Assembly: GCA_017559905.1 (NCBI GenBank)
Contig: JAFYQF010000012.1
Location: 248,001 to 312,000 of the forward strand
DNA: 64,000 bases
Origin: a bacterium
GTDB lineage: Bacteria; Cyanobacteriota; Vampirovibrionia; Gastranaerophilales; Gastranaerophilaceae
Direction of reading: 5' to 3'
A program made the translations under genes and the position numbers. Below, in pieces: positions 24,099 to 31,845 of the stretch. A model generated the notes under the pieces. It ran no database searches. It saw only the letters and a list, made by a program, of their open reading frames with translations, and had not been told where the DNA came from. Numbering within the stretch: the first letter of the stretch is position 1; each line of letters opens with the position of its first letter.

Positions 24099-25844
24099 AT
24101 GCAGATTAATCACGTTACCCCTTTAATGACATTGAATAAAAGATGTGCAGTTGAAACAAAAAGAAGTTTACAAAATCAATCAAATATAAGCACTGAAAAA
24201 CAATTAGCGCCGTTGCCGAGTACAAAACAATATTTGGCATTTACAGGTGGATATAGTTTAAATTTGGCTGAAACTATTCAAAATTTAGATAAACTTGCGT
24301 TGAAAAATTCGAGTATTTATCCAAAAAATATTCGAGAATGGGCAGGAATGATTTTGGAAGGTGGCAATAGTACCAAACAAACTCTGATTGATATTCATAA
24401 ACGATATTATATGTCTTTAAAAGAGTGTAAAACTTTAGCTGAAGCAAAAGATAAATTTAAAGAATTTGGTAATGTTTTGTCGGATAAAGATGTAACTTTT
24501 ACTAAAAATTCGTTTGGGAATAATGTAAAACAAGGTTTGCTTGAGGCTTTTGATAAAGATGAAGATTTGTCATTGCAGTTGTTGAAATTGTATTATGGTG
24601 AAGGTTTTTCTTTGAATGATTTGAAAGTCTATGCAGGTGACACAGATTTGTTTCATACGATGAAGAAGTTGCAAATCCCGACAGTCAGCCGTGATTATGG
24701 ACATGTTTTAAAGTTTTCAGACCCAGAATACAACGAGCGGTTAACTAGAGAAATGACATATCGAAGACGCTTGGCACTAGATGCAAAGGCGCAAGAAATT
24801 GGAGACCCTGTTCACATTCCAAGAGGTCCGTTGTCAAAAGAGCATAGAGAACACATTTCTGAAGGATTGAGAAAATTTTATGCTAATAATCCTGAAAGAA
24901 TTTTTGATATGTCTGAAAAACAAAAAATGTTTTATCAAGACAACCCAGAAAAGGCGGAAGAATTTTCAAGAGTTATGAAAAAAGCTTGGAACATTTTTGG
25001 TGCTGATAGAATAAAAACAGCAATGAGCAAATTTATGAAAGCTAATAAGATAAAAGATTTTAACCCTGACATCAACCCTGTTGATATTCCAAAAGAGCAA
25101 GGGAAAATATTAAGACGTTTTTGGGCAACTAATGATTGGGCTAGAAAATCTTTCTCCAAAAATATGGAATTTGCATGGAAAAAAGTAAAAGAAGAAAATG
25201 AAGTTTTCTTTACTGTCCAGAGTGTTCCTACTCAAACAATAAAATTTGTTGAAAAGAAAGCTGGGCTTGCTCCTGGAACTTTGAATACTAATACTGTTTA
25301 CAACCCATATACTAAAGAAAGTAAAATAGATGATTTTTCTCAAGAAATCTTTAGGGCAAATATTTCTTCTAATGATATTTATGATGCTTTAGTAGAAACT
25401 TATCAACAGGCTGTTTGTAAGGCAGCACGTGCTTTGAGAACTGGTGATTATAATGATAAAGATAGTACAGGGTTAAAAAATTTAATAATGGATATTTACA
25501 GTAAAAATACTAATCTACACGAATATTATGCTATAAAATCCATTGGAAAAGATTTTAATTCTGCATTTACCAAAGTGTTATCGCAGATGTTAACAAGCGG
25601 GGATTATTCAAACTTAAGTGATTTGTCAAATAGTGTTGGTAATTTTCGTAAGCTAATTGAAACGATAAATATGAACGGAATGACGTTCAAACAACAGTCT
25701 TTAGAAGATGCAAGACATGTCTTTATGCGTATGGCTTGTTTTGCAGCGGAGAAGAAGCAACCAAGGTTGCAAGCTTTAGTTACTAAAGCTCTCGATGATG
25801 CGTTTGATGAAGCTATGGCAAAATACAATAAAACATTACAATAA
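24099..25844 (+). CDS. Unknown 581-aa protein with NUMOD3-like motifs
   Basis: Large soluble protein. The N-terminus MQINHVTPLM plus YLAFTGGYS recalls the start of the 51657 protein (MRINAINNYN...VNFSG). In the middle, PLSKEHREHISEGLRKFYAN reads like a nuclease-associated modular domain 3 (NUMOD3) helix, followed by similar helices (MSEKQKMFYQDNPEKAEEFS, and AWNIFGADRIKTAMSKFM). No GIY-YIG or HNH catalytic motif is visible. The C-terminal 200 residues are helical. Start 24099 has GGAG; the in-frame ATG at 24081 has none. It may be a DNA-binding or exported effector-type protein; function unknown. Confidence 0.65.
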   Translation: MQINHVTPLMTLNKRCAVETKRSLQNQSNISTEKQLAPLPSTKQYLAFTGGYSLNLAETIQNLDKLALKNSSIYPKNIREWAGMILEGGNSTKQTLIDIHKRYYMSLKECKTLAEAKDKFKEFGNVLSDKDVTFTKNSFGNNVKQGLLEAFDKDEDLSLQLLKLYYGEGFSLNDLKVYAGDTDLFHTMKKLQIPTVSRDYGHVLKFSDPEYNERLTREMTYRRRLALDAKAQEIGDPVHIPRGPLSKEHREHISEGLRKFYANNPERIFDMSEKQKMFYQDNPEKAEEFSRVMKKAWNIFGADRIKTAMSKFMKANKIKDFNPDINPVDIPKEQGKILRRFWATNDWARKSFSKNMEFAWKKVKEENEVFFTVQSVPTQTIKFVEKKAGLAPGTLNTNTVYNPYTKESKIDDFSQEIFRANISSNDIYDALVETYQQAVCKAARALRTGDYNDKDSTGLKNLIMDIYSKNTNLHEYYAIKSIGKDFNSAFTKVLSQMLTSGDYSNLSDLSNSVGNFRKLIETINMNGMTFKQQSLEDARHVFMRMACFAAEKKQPRLQALVTKALDDAFDEAMAKYNKTLQ

Positions 25845-25873
25845 TTTTGTCAGATTAAAATAATATAAATATT

Positions 25874-25913
25874 TTAGAAACTTCTCAAATTTATACTATA
25901 ATTGATTTATAGT
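25874..25913 (+). promoter_or_regulatory. lpxA promoter with overlapping inverted repeat
   Basis: TTAGAA (25874-25879), 17-bp spacer, TATAAT (25897-25902). A perfect 7-bp inverted repeat ACTATAA-N5-TTATAGT (25895-25913) overlaps the -10 box and could be an operator or a 5' hairpin. Confidence 0.55.
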
Positions 25914-25932
25914 TAAGAAAAGAGAGGTAAAT

Positions 25933-26736
25933 ATGATAGACAAAACAGCAATCATTCACCCAACAGCACAAATTGCAGATGATGCGATTATTGGACCTTA
26001 TGTTGTTATTGGTGAAAACGTAAAAATTGGGCACAGAACAAGAGTTATTTCAAATGCGCATATTGAATTTGCAGAAATCGGTGATGATTGTACAATCTCT
26101 CCTTTCGCAACAATTGGTTCTGAACCTCAAGATTTGGGTTATAAAGGTGAGCCTACAAAAGTTGTAATCGGTGACGGTACAATCGTAAAAGAAAATGTAA
26201 CTATCCACAGAGGCGCTGCTTGTGGTGACAATACTACAAGAATCGGTAAAAAATGTTTGTTAATGGTTGGTTCTCACGTTGCGCATAACTGCGTGTTGGA
26301 AGACCAAGTTATTTTGGCAAACCTAGTTACTTTAGGTGGACACGTTCACGTTGGATTTGGTGCTTTTGTTGGTGGTATGAGTGTATTCCATCAAAATGTT
26401 AGAATCGGTGATATGGCAATTATTAGTGGATTTTCTGCTTCTCGTCAAGATATCCTTCCTTATTCAAAAGGTGATGGTAGACCGGCGTACCCACGTGGTT
26501 TGAACGTAATTGCGCTTAAACGTCGTGGTGTTCCTCAAGAGGTTAGAACTGCTATCAACGAAGCTTTCAAACTTTTAATTTCTGATGAGTGCAATACAAC
26601 TCAAGCTATTGAGAAAATTAAAGCTGAAATTCCAATGAATGAATATATTGAAAAAATGATTGATTTCGTTAAAACTTCAAAACGTGGTGTGCTTTTGAAA
26701 ACTCCAAAAAATGCGGGTGAGTCTTTAGCGGATTAA
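25933..26736 (+). CDS. lpxA: UDP-GlcNAc O-acyltransferase
   Basis: First lipid A step. 267 aa: left-handed beta-helix of hexapeptide repeats from the N-terminus (IHPTAQIADDAIIGPYVVIG), the catalytic His region LLMVGSHVAHNCVLEDQVIL, and GGHVHVGFGAFVGGMSVFHQN, then the C-terminal helical domain from about residue 190 (NVIALKRRGVPQEVRTAI). RBS GAGAGG. It has its own promoter and is separated from lpxD-lpxC-fabZ by two unknown genes, unlike the usual contiguous order. Confidence 0.96.
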   Translation: MIDKTAIIHPTAQIADDAIIGPYVVIGENVKIGHRTRVISNAHIEFAEIGDDCTISPFATIGSEPQDLGYKGEPTKVVIGDGTIVKENVTIHRGAACGDNTTRIGKKCLLMVGSHVAHNCVLEDQVILANLVTLGGHVHVGFGAFVGGMSVFHQNVRIGDMAIISGFSASRQDILPYSKGDGRPAYPRGLNVIALKRRGVPQEVRTAINEAFKLLISDECNTTQAIEKIKAEIPMNEYIEKMIDFVKTSKRGVLLKTPKNAGESLAD

Positions 26737-26770
26737 TTTTAAAAGTGTTAGTAAAGAATTAAAGTAAAAT

Positions 26771-26830
26771 AGGTGAATAAGCGAATAAGTTCATTAAAGC
26801 TCTTATTAACTTGTTTACCTATTTGCTTAT
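26771..26830. repeat. Palindromic repeat, family 2 copy 2
   Basis: AGGTGAATAAGCGAATAAGT is followed by AACTTGTTTACC and TTTGCTTATT, inverted versions of the left arm. It shares GTGAATAAGCGAATAAG exactly with the copy at 22797. It lies between lpxA and the aminopeptidase gene. Confidence 0.65.
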
Positions 26831-26855
26831 TTATAAGAGAAAGAAAGGTGTAAAA

Positions 26856-27965
26856 ATGCAAGATACAATCTGGGATAAATATGCGAGAGTTTTGGTGGAT
26901 TATTCTACCAATGTGCAGAAAGGTGACTTGGTTCAAATAAGAGGCACTAGTGTTTATGCTAAAGATTTGGTTAAAGCTATATATAAAAGAGTTTTAGAGC
27001 GTGGCGGTCACCCGATAGTAAGAACTTCAATAGAAGATTTGTCAGATACTTTTATAAAGTATGCAACAGATGAACAACTAGATTATGTTGACCCGATAAC
27101 AAAGCTAGAATATGAAACTGTGGACAAATTTATTTCAATTGGTGCGCCAATGAATACAAAAAATATGGCAAGAGCTGATATGAAAAAATTGGCTCGTCGT
27201 TCTGCTGCGACTAAAAATCTTTCAGAAACATTAATGAATCGTTCAGCTAAAGGTGAAGCAAGTTGGGTTGTGGCTGACGTTCCGACTCACGCACTAGCGC
27301 AAGAAGCGAAAATGTCTTATGATGAATATTCTGAATTTTTATTTAACGCTTGTTATTTAGATTTGGATGATCCTGTTGCAAAGTTGAAAGAATTAGATGA
27401 AAAACAAACTGCTTGGGCAAGTTACTTGAACGGAGTGAAGAAAGTCCGCATCTTTGGAGATAGAACTGATATCACCTTTGGAGTAGAGGGTAGAAAATGG
27501 ATTAGCTGTTCAGGATTGAATAATTATCCTGATGGTGAAGTCTTTACTTCTCCTGTTGAAGATGATGTTAATGGTGAAATTTATTTTGACTTCCCTCAAT
27601 TATACAGAGGAAACGAAGCTCACGGAGTTCACCTATGGGTAGAAAATGGAAAGGTCGTTAAAGTTCAAGCTGATAAAGGTGAAGATTTTGTGAATGCTAT
27701 GTTTGATATGGACGAAGGCTCTCGTGGGATTGGCGAAATTGCAATCGGTACAAATGATAGAGTTCAAGATGTAACAGGAAACATTTTATTCGATGAAAAA
27801 ATCGGTGGATCTATTCACATGGCAATCGGTGCATCTTATCCTGAAACAGGTGGCAAAAATGTTTCTGGTCTACACTGGGATATGATAAAAGGTATGAAAT
27901 CCGAAGGTAGCAAAATCTTTGCTGATGATGTATTGATTTATGAAAATGGAAAGTTTTTAATTTAA
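26856..27965 (+). CDS. M29-family aminopeptidase (AmpS/PepS-like)
   Basis: 369-aa metallo-aminopeptidase. Conserved blocks include EVFTSPVEDDVNGEIYFD, GSRGIGEIAIGTND, the metal-ligand region GGSIHMAIGASYPETGG, and SGLHWDMI near the C-terminus, supplying the Glu, His and Asp ligands of the dinuclear site. Cytoplasmic, acting in peptide turnover. The start at 26856 follows AAAGGTG; the upstream in-frame start lies in the palindromic repeat and is rejected. Confidence 0.92.
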   Translation: MQDTIWDKYARVLVDYSTNVQKGDLVQIRGTSVYAKDLVKAIYKRVLERGGHPIVRTSIEDLSDTFIKYATDEQLDYVDPITKLEYETVDKFISIGAPMNTKNMARADMKKLARRSAATKNLSETLMNRSAKGEASWVVADVPTHALAQEAKMSYDEYSEFLFNACYLDLDDPVAKLKELDEKQTAWASYLNGVKKVRIFGDRTDITFGVEGRKWISCSGLNNYPDGEVFTSPVEDDVNGEIYFDFPQLYRGNEAHGVHLWVENGKVVKVQADKGEDFVNAMFDMDEGSRGIGEIAIGTNDRVQDVTGNILFDEKIGGSIHMAIGASYPETGGKNVSGLHWDMIKGMKSEGSKIFADDVLIYENGKFLI

Positions 27966-27986
27966 AATTCTATTTTGATTAATACG

Positions 27987-28023
27987 TAAAAAAGCCCGTT
28001 GGTTTTCACCTTCGGGCTTTTTA
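27987..28023. terminator. Bidirectional terminator
   Basis: AAAAAGCCCG and CGGGCTTTTT flank a short loop between the converging aminopeptidase gene and the small minus-strand gene. Confidence 0.88.
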
Positions 28024-28042
28024 TGATTTTAATAAACACTAA

Positions 28043-28204
28043 CTAAATAAGACCTAAAACTTTTTTGTACCAAGAGAATGTTTCAAGTTCTACGCCATTG
28101 AATGTTGTTTTTAAGCACTGTGCCTTTAGATACTGTTCAAATTCATCGTTGAATTTTGATTTCACCTTACTTTTTTTTGTTTTCAATTCTACTGCTGACC
28201 CCAT
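28043..28204 (-). CDS. 53-aa small protein
   Basis: Short minus-strand gene read from 28204 down. AGGAG precedes the ATG by nine bases (AGGAGAAGGATTAC). The peptide begins MGSAVELKTKKSKVKS and continues KFNDEFEQYLKAQC, ending FSWYKKVLGLI: basic N-terminus, amphipathic centre, aromatic C-terminus. A shared bidirectional terminator follows. The good RBS, compact fit in an otherwise empty gap and terminator support a real gene. No family recognised. Confidence 0.6.
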   Translation of the reverse strand: MGSAVELKTKKSKVKSKFNDEFEQYLKAQCLKTTFNGVELETFSWYKKVLGLI

Positions 28205-28321
28205 GTAATCCTTCTCCTATATTATTTAATTGTTCTAATACCCCTAAATTATTTTTCTATTTTCACATTATAACGTATGCTAAAAATCATTACTACACTC
28301 TTAAGGATTATTTTTTTGTGA

Positions 28322-28327
28322 TAGAAT
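28322..28327 (+). promoter_or_regulatory. -10 box, leaderless geometry
   Basis: TAGAAT ends six bases before the ATG at 28334; no Shine-Dalgarno. The -35 region is weak. Confidence 0.5.
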
Positions 28328-28333
28328 TTTTAT

Positions 28334-29254
28334 ATGATTTTAATAGGAGAAAATATTCACGTTATATCCAAAAAAGTCCGAGAAGCGTTGCAAAATCGTG
28401 ACGAAATTTTTGTGAAAAATTTAATAAATTTTCAAAAAAAAATGGATTATATTGATTTGAATGTGGGTCCTGCAAAAGGCGATTTGGCAGGAGTTTTGGG
28501 TTGGGTGTCTGGGCTTGTTGAAAGCGAAAATTTTTCAAAAATTTCATTAGATACAACTAATTTTTTTGAGATGAAAAATGCAGTTTCAAATTTAGAAAAA
28601 AATGAAAAAGTTTTTTTGAATAGTGTTGGGTTTGATGAAGAAAAATTGGATTTGATGACAGATTTGGCATTGGAAAATAATTCGAATTTAGTTGCGCTAA
28701 CAATGTCCAAAAATAGTGGCATTCCAAAAACTTCTGACGGCAGATTAGAGATTGCTTTTCAGATATATGAAAAATGTTTAGAAAAAGGTATGGAGTCTGA
28801 AAGTATTTATTTTGACCCTTTAGTATTGCCATTGAAAGTTGATCAGTCGCAAGCTGTTGAAGCTTTGAATACTTTGAAAATGATAAAGGAAAGTTTTGAC
28901 CCGCCAGTGAGGACAATTATAGGGCTTTCTAATATCTCAAATGGTGTGCCGACGGATTTAAGACCTTTAATAAATAGAGTTTTTGGAGTGATGGCATTTG
29001 GTGCGGGTTTAGATGCAGTGATAATGGATGCAGGAGATGAAGAATTAATACGTGTGTTTAGGATGTTAGAAAAATCTTCTCCAGAAAAAGATATTGATAA
29101 TTTATATTTGCAAATCGCTAAAATGATTGAGAATTTTGAGGGGCTTGATGCTATTAATTATGACGATTTGGATGTAGAACAAGTTAGAGTGTTCAAGACT
29201 TGTGAAGTCCTTTTAGGTGAAAAAATTTATTCGGATAGCTTTGCACAAGTTTAA
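28334..29254 (+). CDS. Pterin-binding methyltetrahydrofolate methyltransferase-like
   Basis: 306-aa pterin-binding TIM barrel of the dihydropteroate synthase/AcsE superfamily. MILIGENIHVISKKV at the N-terminus, DYIDLNVGPAKGD (pterin-binding Asp-Asn), KISLDTTN and GLSNISNGVP match the methyltetrahydrofolate:corrinoid protein methyltransferase type rather than folate-synthesis DHPS. No corrinoid protein, methionine synthase or acetyl-CoA synthase genes are nearby, so the methyl acceptor is unknown. Predicted leaderless mRNA. Confidence 0.8.
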   Translation: MILIGENIHVISKKVREALQNRDEIFVKNLINFQKKMDYIDLNVGPAKGDLAGVLGWVSGLVESENFSKISLDTTNFFEMKNAVSNLEKNEKVFLNSVGFDEEKLDLMTDLALENNSNLVALTMSKNSGIPKTSDGRLEIAFQIYEKCLEKGMESESIYFDPLVLPLKVDQSQAVEALNTLKMIKESFDPPVRTIIGLSNISNGVPTDLRPLINRVFGVMAFGAGLDAVIMDAGDEELIRVFRMLEKSSPEKDIDNLYLQIAKMIENFEGLDAINYDDLDVEQVRVFKTCEVLLGEKIYSDSFAQV

Positions 29255-29320
29255 ATTTTATGTTAAAATATAGCTATGAAATGACACGATTTTGTTCGAG
29301 TACAAATATCGGTTGAGGTT

Positions 29321-31438
29321 ATGAAAAGTAGGAGCAGGACAATTAAAAATCAGTTTTTAGTTTCGGCAATATTATCATTATCACTAATAAGTTTCGGTGT
29401 TCAAGCAGAAGCGTATATGTCACCTGAAGCAAATATTTTGTATCAACAGGCTTGTACTTTAGAGTATCAGCACAATTACAATGAGGCTATCAAAAAAATT
29501 CAAGAAGCGATTGCGATTGCTGGCGAAGATGCCCTTTTGTATACAAAGTTGGCAGGATTGTATTCTGAAACTGACCAGTATGACAAAGCTTTAGAAGCTT
29601 ACAATGTAGTTGTCAGATTGCGTCCTGATGATGCTTTTGTTTATATCAGTATTGGTAATATTTATGAACTTCAATCAAAACATATTCAAGCATTAGAAGC
29701 GTATAATCAAGCTTTGAAAATATTCCCACAGTACAAATATAATTACTTGAACATTGCAAATGTTCAGTATCAAATGAACGATTACACTTCTGCAATAGAA
29801 AATTACGAACAATTTTTGGGTACTTATTCTAATCACAGAGAAGCTAGGGAAAGTCTTGCAAATTCTTATTTGTCTTCAAACAATCCTGAAAAGGCAATTA
29901 AGGAATACGAAATTTTGTATGAGGCTGATAGTGTAAAATTCAAAGATTATACAAATTATGGTTTAGCTTTATTTAAAACTAAAAACTATTCAAAAGCTGT
30001 TGAAATTTTAGAAAAAGCATTAGAAAGAGATCCTGATAGTTTGGCGGCACACATGAGTTTGGCGCTTTCATATCAAGAGTTGGGCAAAAACGAAGCGTCT
30101 TATAATCAATATCAAATAGTTTTTAAACAAGCTCCAAGTCTTCATTCAATTCGTTTTGATTATGCGAATTTGTTAGCTGATATGGAGAAAAATGTTGAGG
30201 CTATTGCGCAGTACAAAATATATGTTTCACATTATGGTGAAGATGCTAGAGCTTATAAAAATATGGCTATTGTATATAAACGATTGAACGATTACGATAA
30301 TACAATTGTTAATTATGAAAAGTCATTAGCGTTAGACCCTGCTAATTTGGAATTGAAAAAAGAGCTTGCAAATTGCTACCATATGAAAAAGGATTATGTA
30401 ACAGCCTTGAAATTTTATGATGCGGTGTTAGAAGCTTCTCCAAAAGATTATGATATCAAAGTAAACAAGGCTATAGCACTTCATGCAGTAGAAAGATATG
30501 AAGATGCAATTGATTTGTATAATGAAATTCTTTCAGAAAAATCAAATCCAATTGTTGAAAGCAACTTAACTGATGCTTTAGTTGCGCAAGGTAGGGTTGA
30601 ATTGGAAGCGAAAAACTTTACTAATTCAACAAAGGCTTTTGAGAAAGCAATTGCTAGAGGTACAAAAGACAGTTTTGCATATTTTGGGCTTGCAAAATCT
30701 TATCGTGCTTGTGGCGTAACTGACAAAGTTAGCGAATTGTACGAAAAAGCTATTTCGATGGCACCCGGTGTAACTTCTTATAGCGAAGACTATGCTGAAT
30801 TTATCGCAGAATCTAATGCTCTAAAACCTGCAAGACCTTCTGCAGATGTTGAAACAGTTGATGGAAATCTTCCTTCAATAAGTGTTGAAAATCCTGATGC
30901 TCCTGCAGTTGTGGCAGAAGAAGTTACGCAAGGTGAAAAAGTTAAAGAAGAAGTTGTAGCGCCTGTTGTTGAAGTTGACAAGAACAAAGAACTTATCAAA
31001 AAGGGTGATGAGTTATACAAAAATGATGATTATGATGAATCTCTAAAAAGTTACAAAGCTGCATTGAAACTGAACGCAGAAGACGAAGTTACTTTGTTAA
31101 AGATAGGAAACATCTACAAAATCAAGAATGACAATAGCAAGGCAATGGATTTCTATAAAAAAGCTATCATAGTAAACCCTGATTATACTGATGGTTGGTT
31201 TAATTTGGGGCTTGTGTATGCAAACGAAAGCAATATTGAAAAGAGTAAAGAGTGTTTCCAAAAGGTAGTTGCAATTGATCCTGAATATGCTTATTCTTAT
31301 TATGCTTTGGCAATAGCGTTAGAGGGTGATGACAACAAAGAGGCAGCTATTGAAAATTATAAATTATTCTTAAAATACAATAAAGATATCAATATGGTTA
31401 AGCTTGTTGAAGACAGGATTAATAATTTGCAGAAATGA
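29321..31438 (+). CDS. Exported TPR-repeat protein (705 aa)
   Basis: A basic N-terminus with a signal peptide (FLVSAILSLSLISFGVQAEA) is followed by about a dozen tetratricopeptide repeats (residues about 40-490, e.g. ALLYTKLAGLYSETDQYDKA and AFVYISIGNIYELQSKHIQA). A Pro/Val/Glu-rich linker (about 495-555) leads to three more TPRs. TPR superhelices mediate protein assembly; a periplasmic or outer-membrane-side scaffold is likely. RBS GAGG. Its stop overlaps the start of the lipoprotein gene (ATGA), so the two are probably partners. Confidence 0.85.
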   Translation: MKSRSRTIKNQFLVSAILSLSLISFGVQAEAYMSPEANILYQQACTLEYQHNYNEAIKKIQEAIAIAGEDALLYTKLAGLYSETDQYDKALEAYNVVVRLRPDDAFVYISIGNIYELQSKHIQALEAYNQALKIFPQYKYNYLNIANVQYQMNDYTSAIENYEQFLGTYSNHREARESLANSYLSSNNPEKAIKEYEILYEADSVKFKDYTNYGLALFKTKNYSKAVEILEKALERDPDSLAAHMSLALSYQELGKNEASYNQYQIVFKQAPSLHSIRFDYANLLADMEKNVEAIAQYKIYVSHYGEDARAYKNMAIVYKRLNDYDNTIVNYEKSLALDPANLELKKELANCYHMKKDYVTALKFYDAVLEASPKDYDIKVNKAIALHAVERYEDAIDLYNEILSEKSNPIVESNLTDALVAQGRVELEAKNFTNSTKAFEKAIARGTKDSFAYFGLAKSYRACGVTDKVSELYEKAISMAPGVTSYSEDYAEFIAESNALKPARPSADVETVDGNLPSISVENPDAPAVVAEEVTQGEKVKEEVVAPVVEVDKNKELIKKGDELYKNDDYDESLKSYKAALKLNAEDEVTLLKIGNIYKIKNDNSKAMDFYKKAIIVNPDYTDGWFNLGLVYANESNIEKSKECFQKVVAIDPEYAYSYYALAIALEGDDNKEAAIENYKLFLKYNKDINMVKLVEDRINNLQK

Positions 31439-31842
31439 AAAAGTTATTAACTATTTTTGTTATATTTGCGATAATGATATTTACATCTGCGTGTCAAAAA
31501 CAAAAGGCGGGCATACTTTTTAACAAATATCCGATTACTAATGATACGATATTGTCGAATGATTATGTGTTCAAACCCAATGCTAAAATTTATTATCTTG
31601 TTGTGATGCCTCAAAAAATTCATTCACGATATGCGTATTTGCAGATTATCAAAAAAGGTAGTGGCGGATTGTATGGTTATAGCATTTATTACGGCAAAGA
31701 TATTCGTCTAAAGAATGAACAAATTCACTATTACGACGATTATATCGTAATAAGCGAACCAGGGAATTATCTTATGAAAGTTTATTCAAAAGATAATCCT
31801 CAAAAAATATTTGCGCTTGGTGAATTCTTTGTGAAACCGTAA
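31435..31842 (+). CDS. Small lipoprotein
   Basis: 135 aa with a lipoprotein signal peptide: basic KK, hydrophobic LTIFVIFAIMIF, then TSAC as lipobox (Cys about 20). The mature part is a small beta-rich domain (YYLVVMPQKI, YGYSIYYGKDIRL, NYLMKVYSKDN). Four-base overlap with the TPR gene implies translational coupling. No family recognised. Confidence 0.75.
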   Translation: MKKLLTIFVIFAIMIFTSACQKQKAGILFNKYPITNDTILSNDYVFKPNAKIYYLVVMPQKIHSRYAYLQIIKKGSGGLYGYSIYYGKDIRLKNEQIHYYDDYIVISEPGNYLMKVYSKDNPQKIFALGEFFVKP

Positions 31843-31845
31843 ATT

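Noticed and set aside
28156-28401. 81-codon plus-strand frame upstream of the methyltransferase
   Set aside because: Phe/Tyr-rich, no SD, overlaps the well-supported minus-strand 53-codon gene and the true downstream start.
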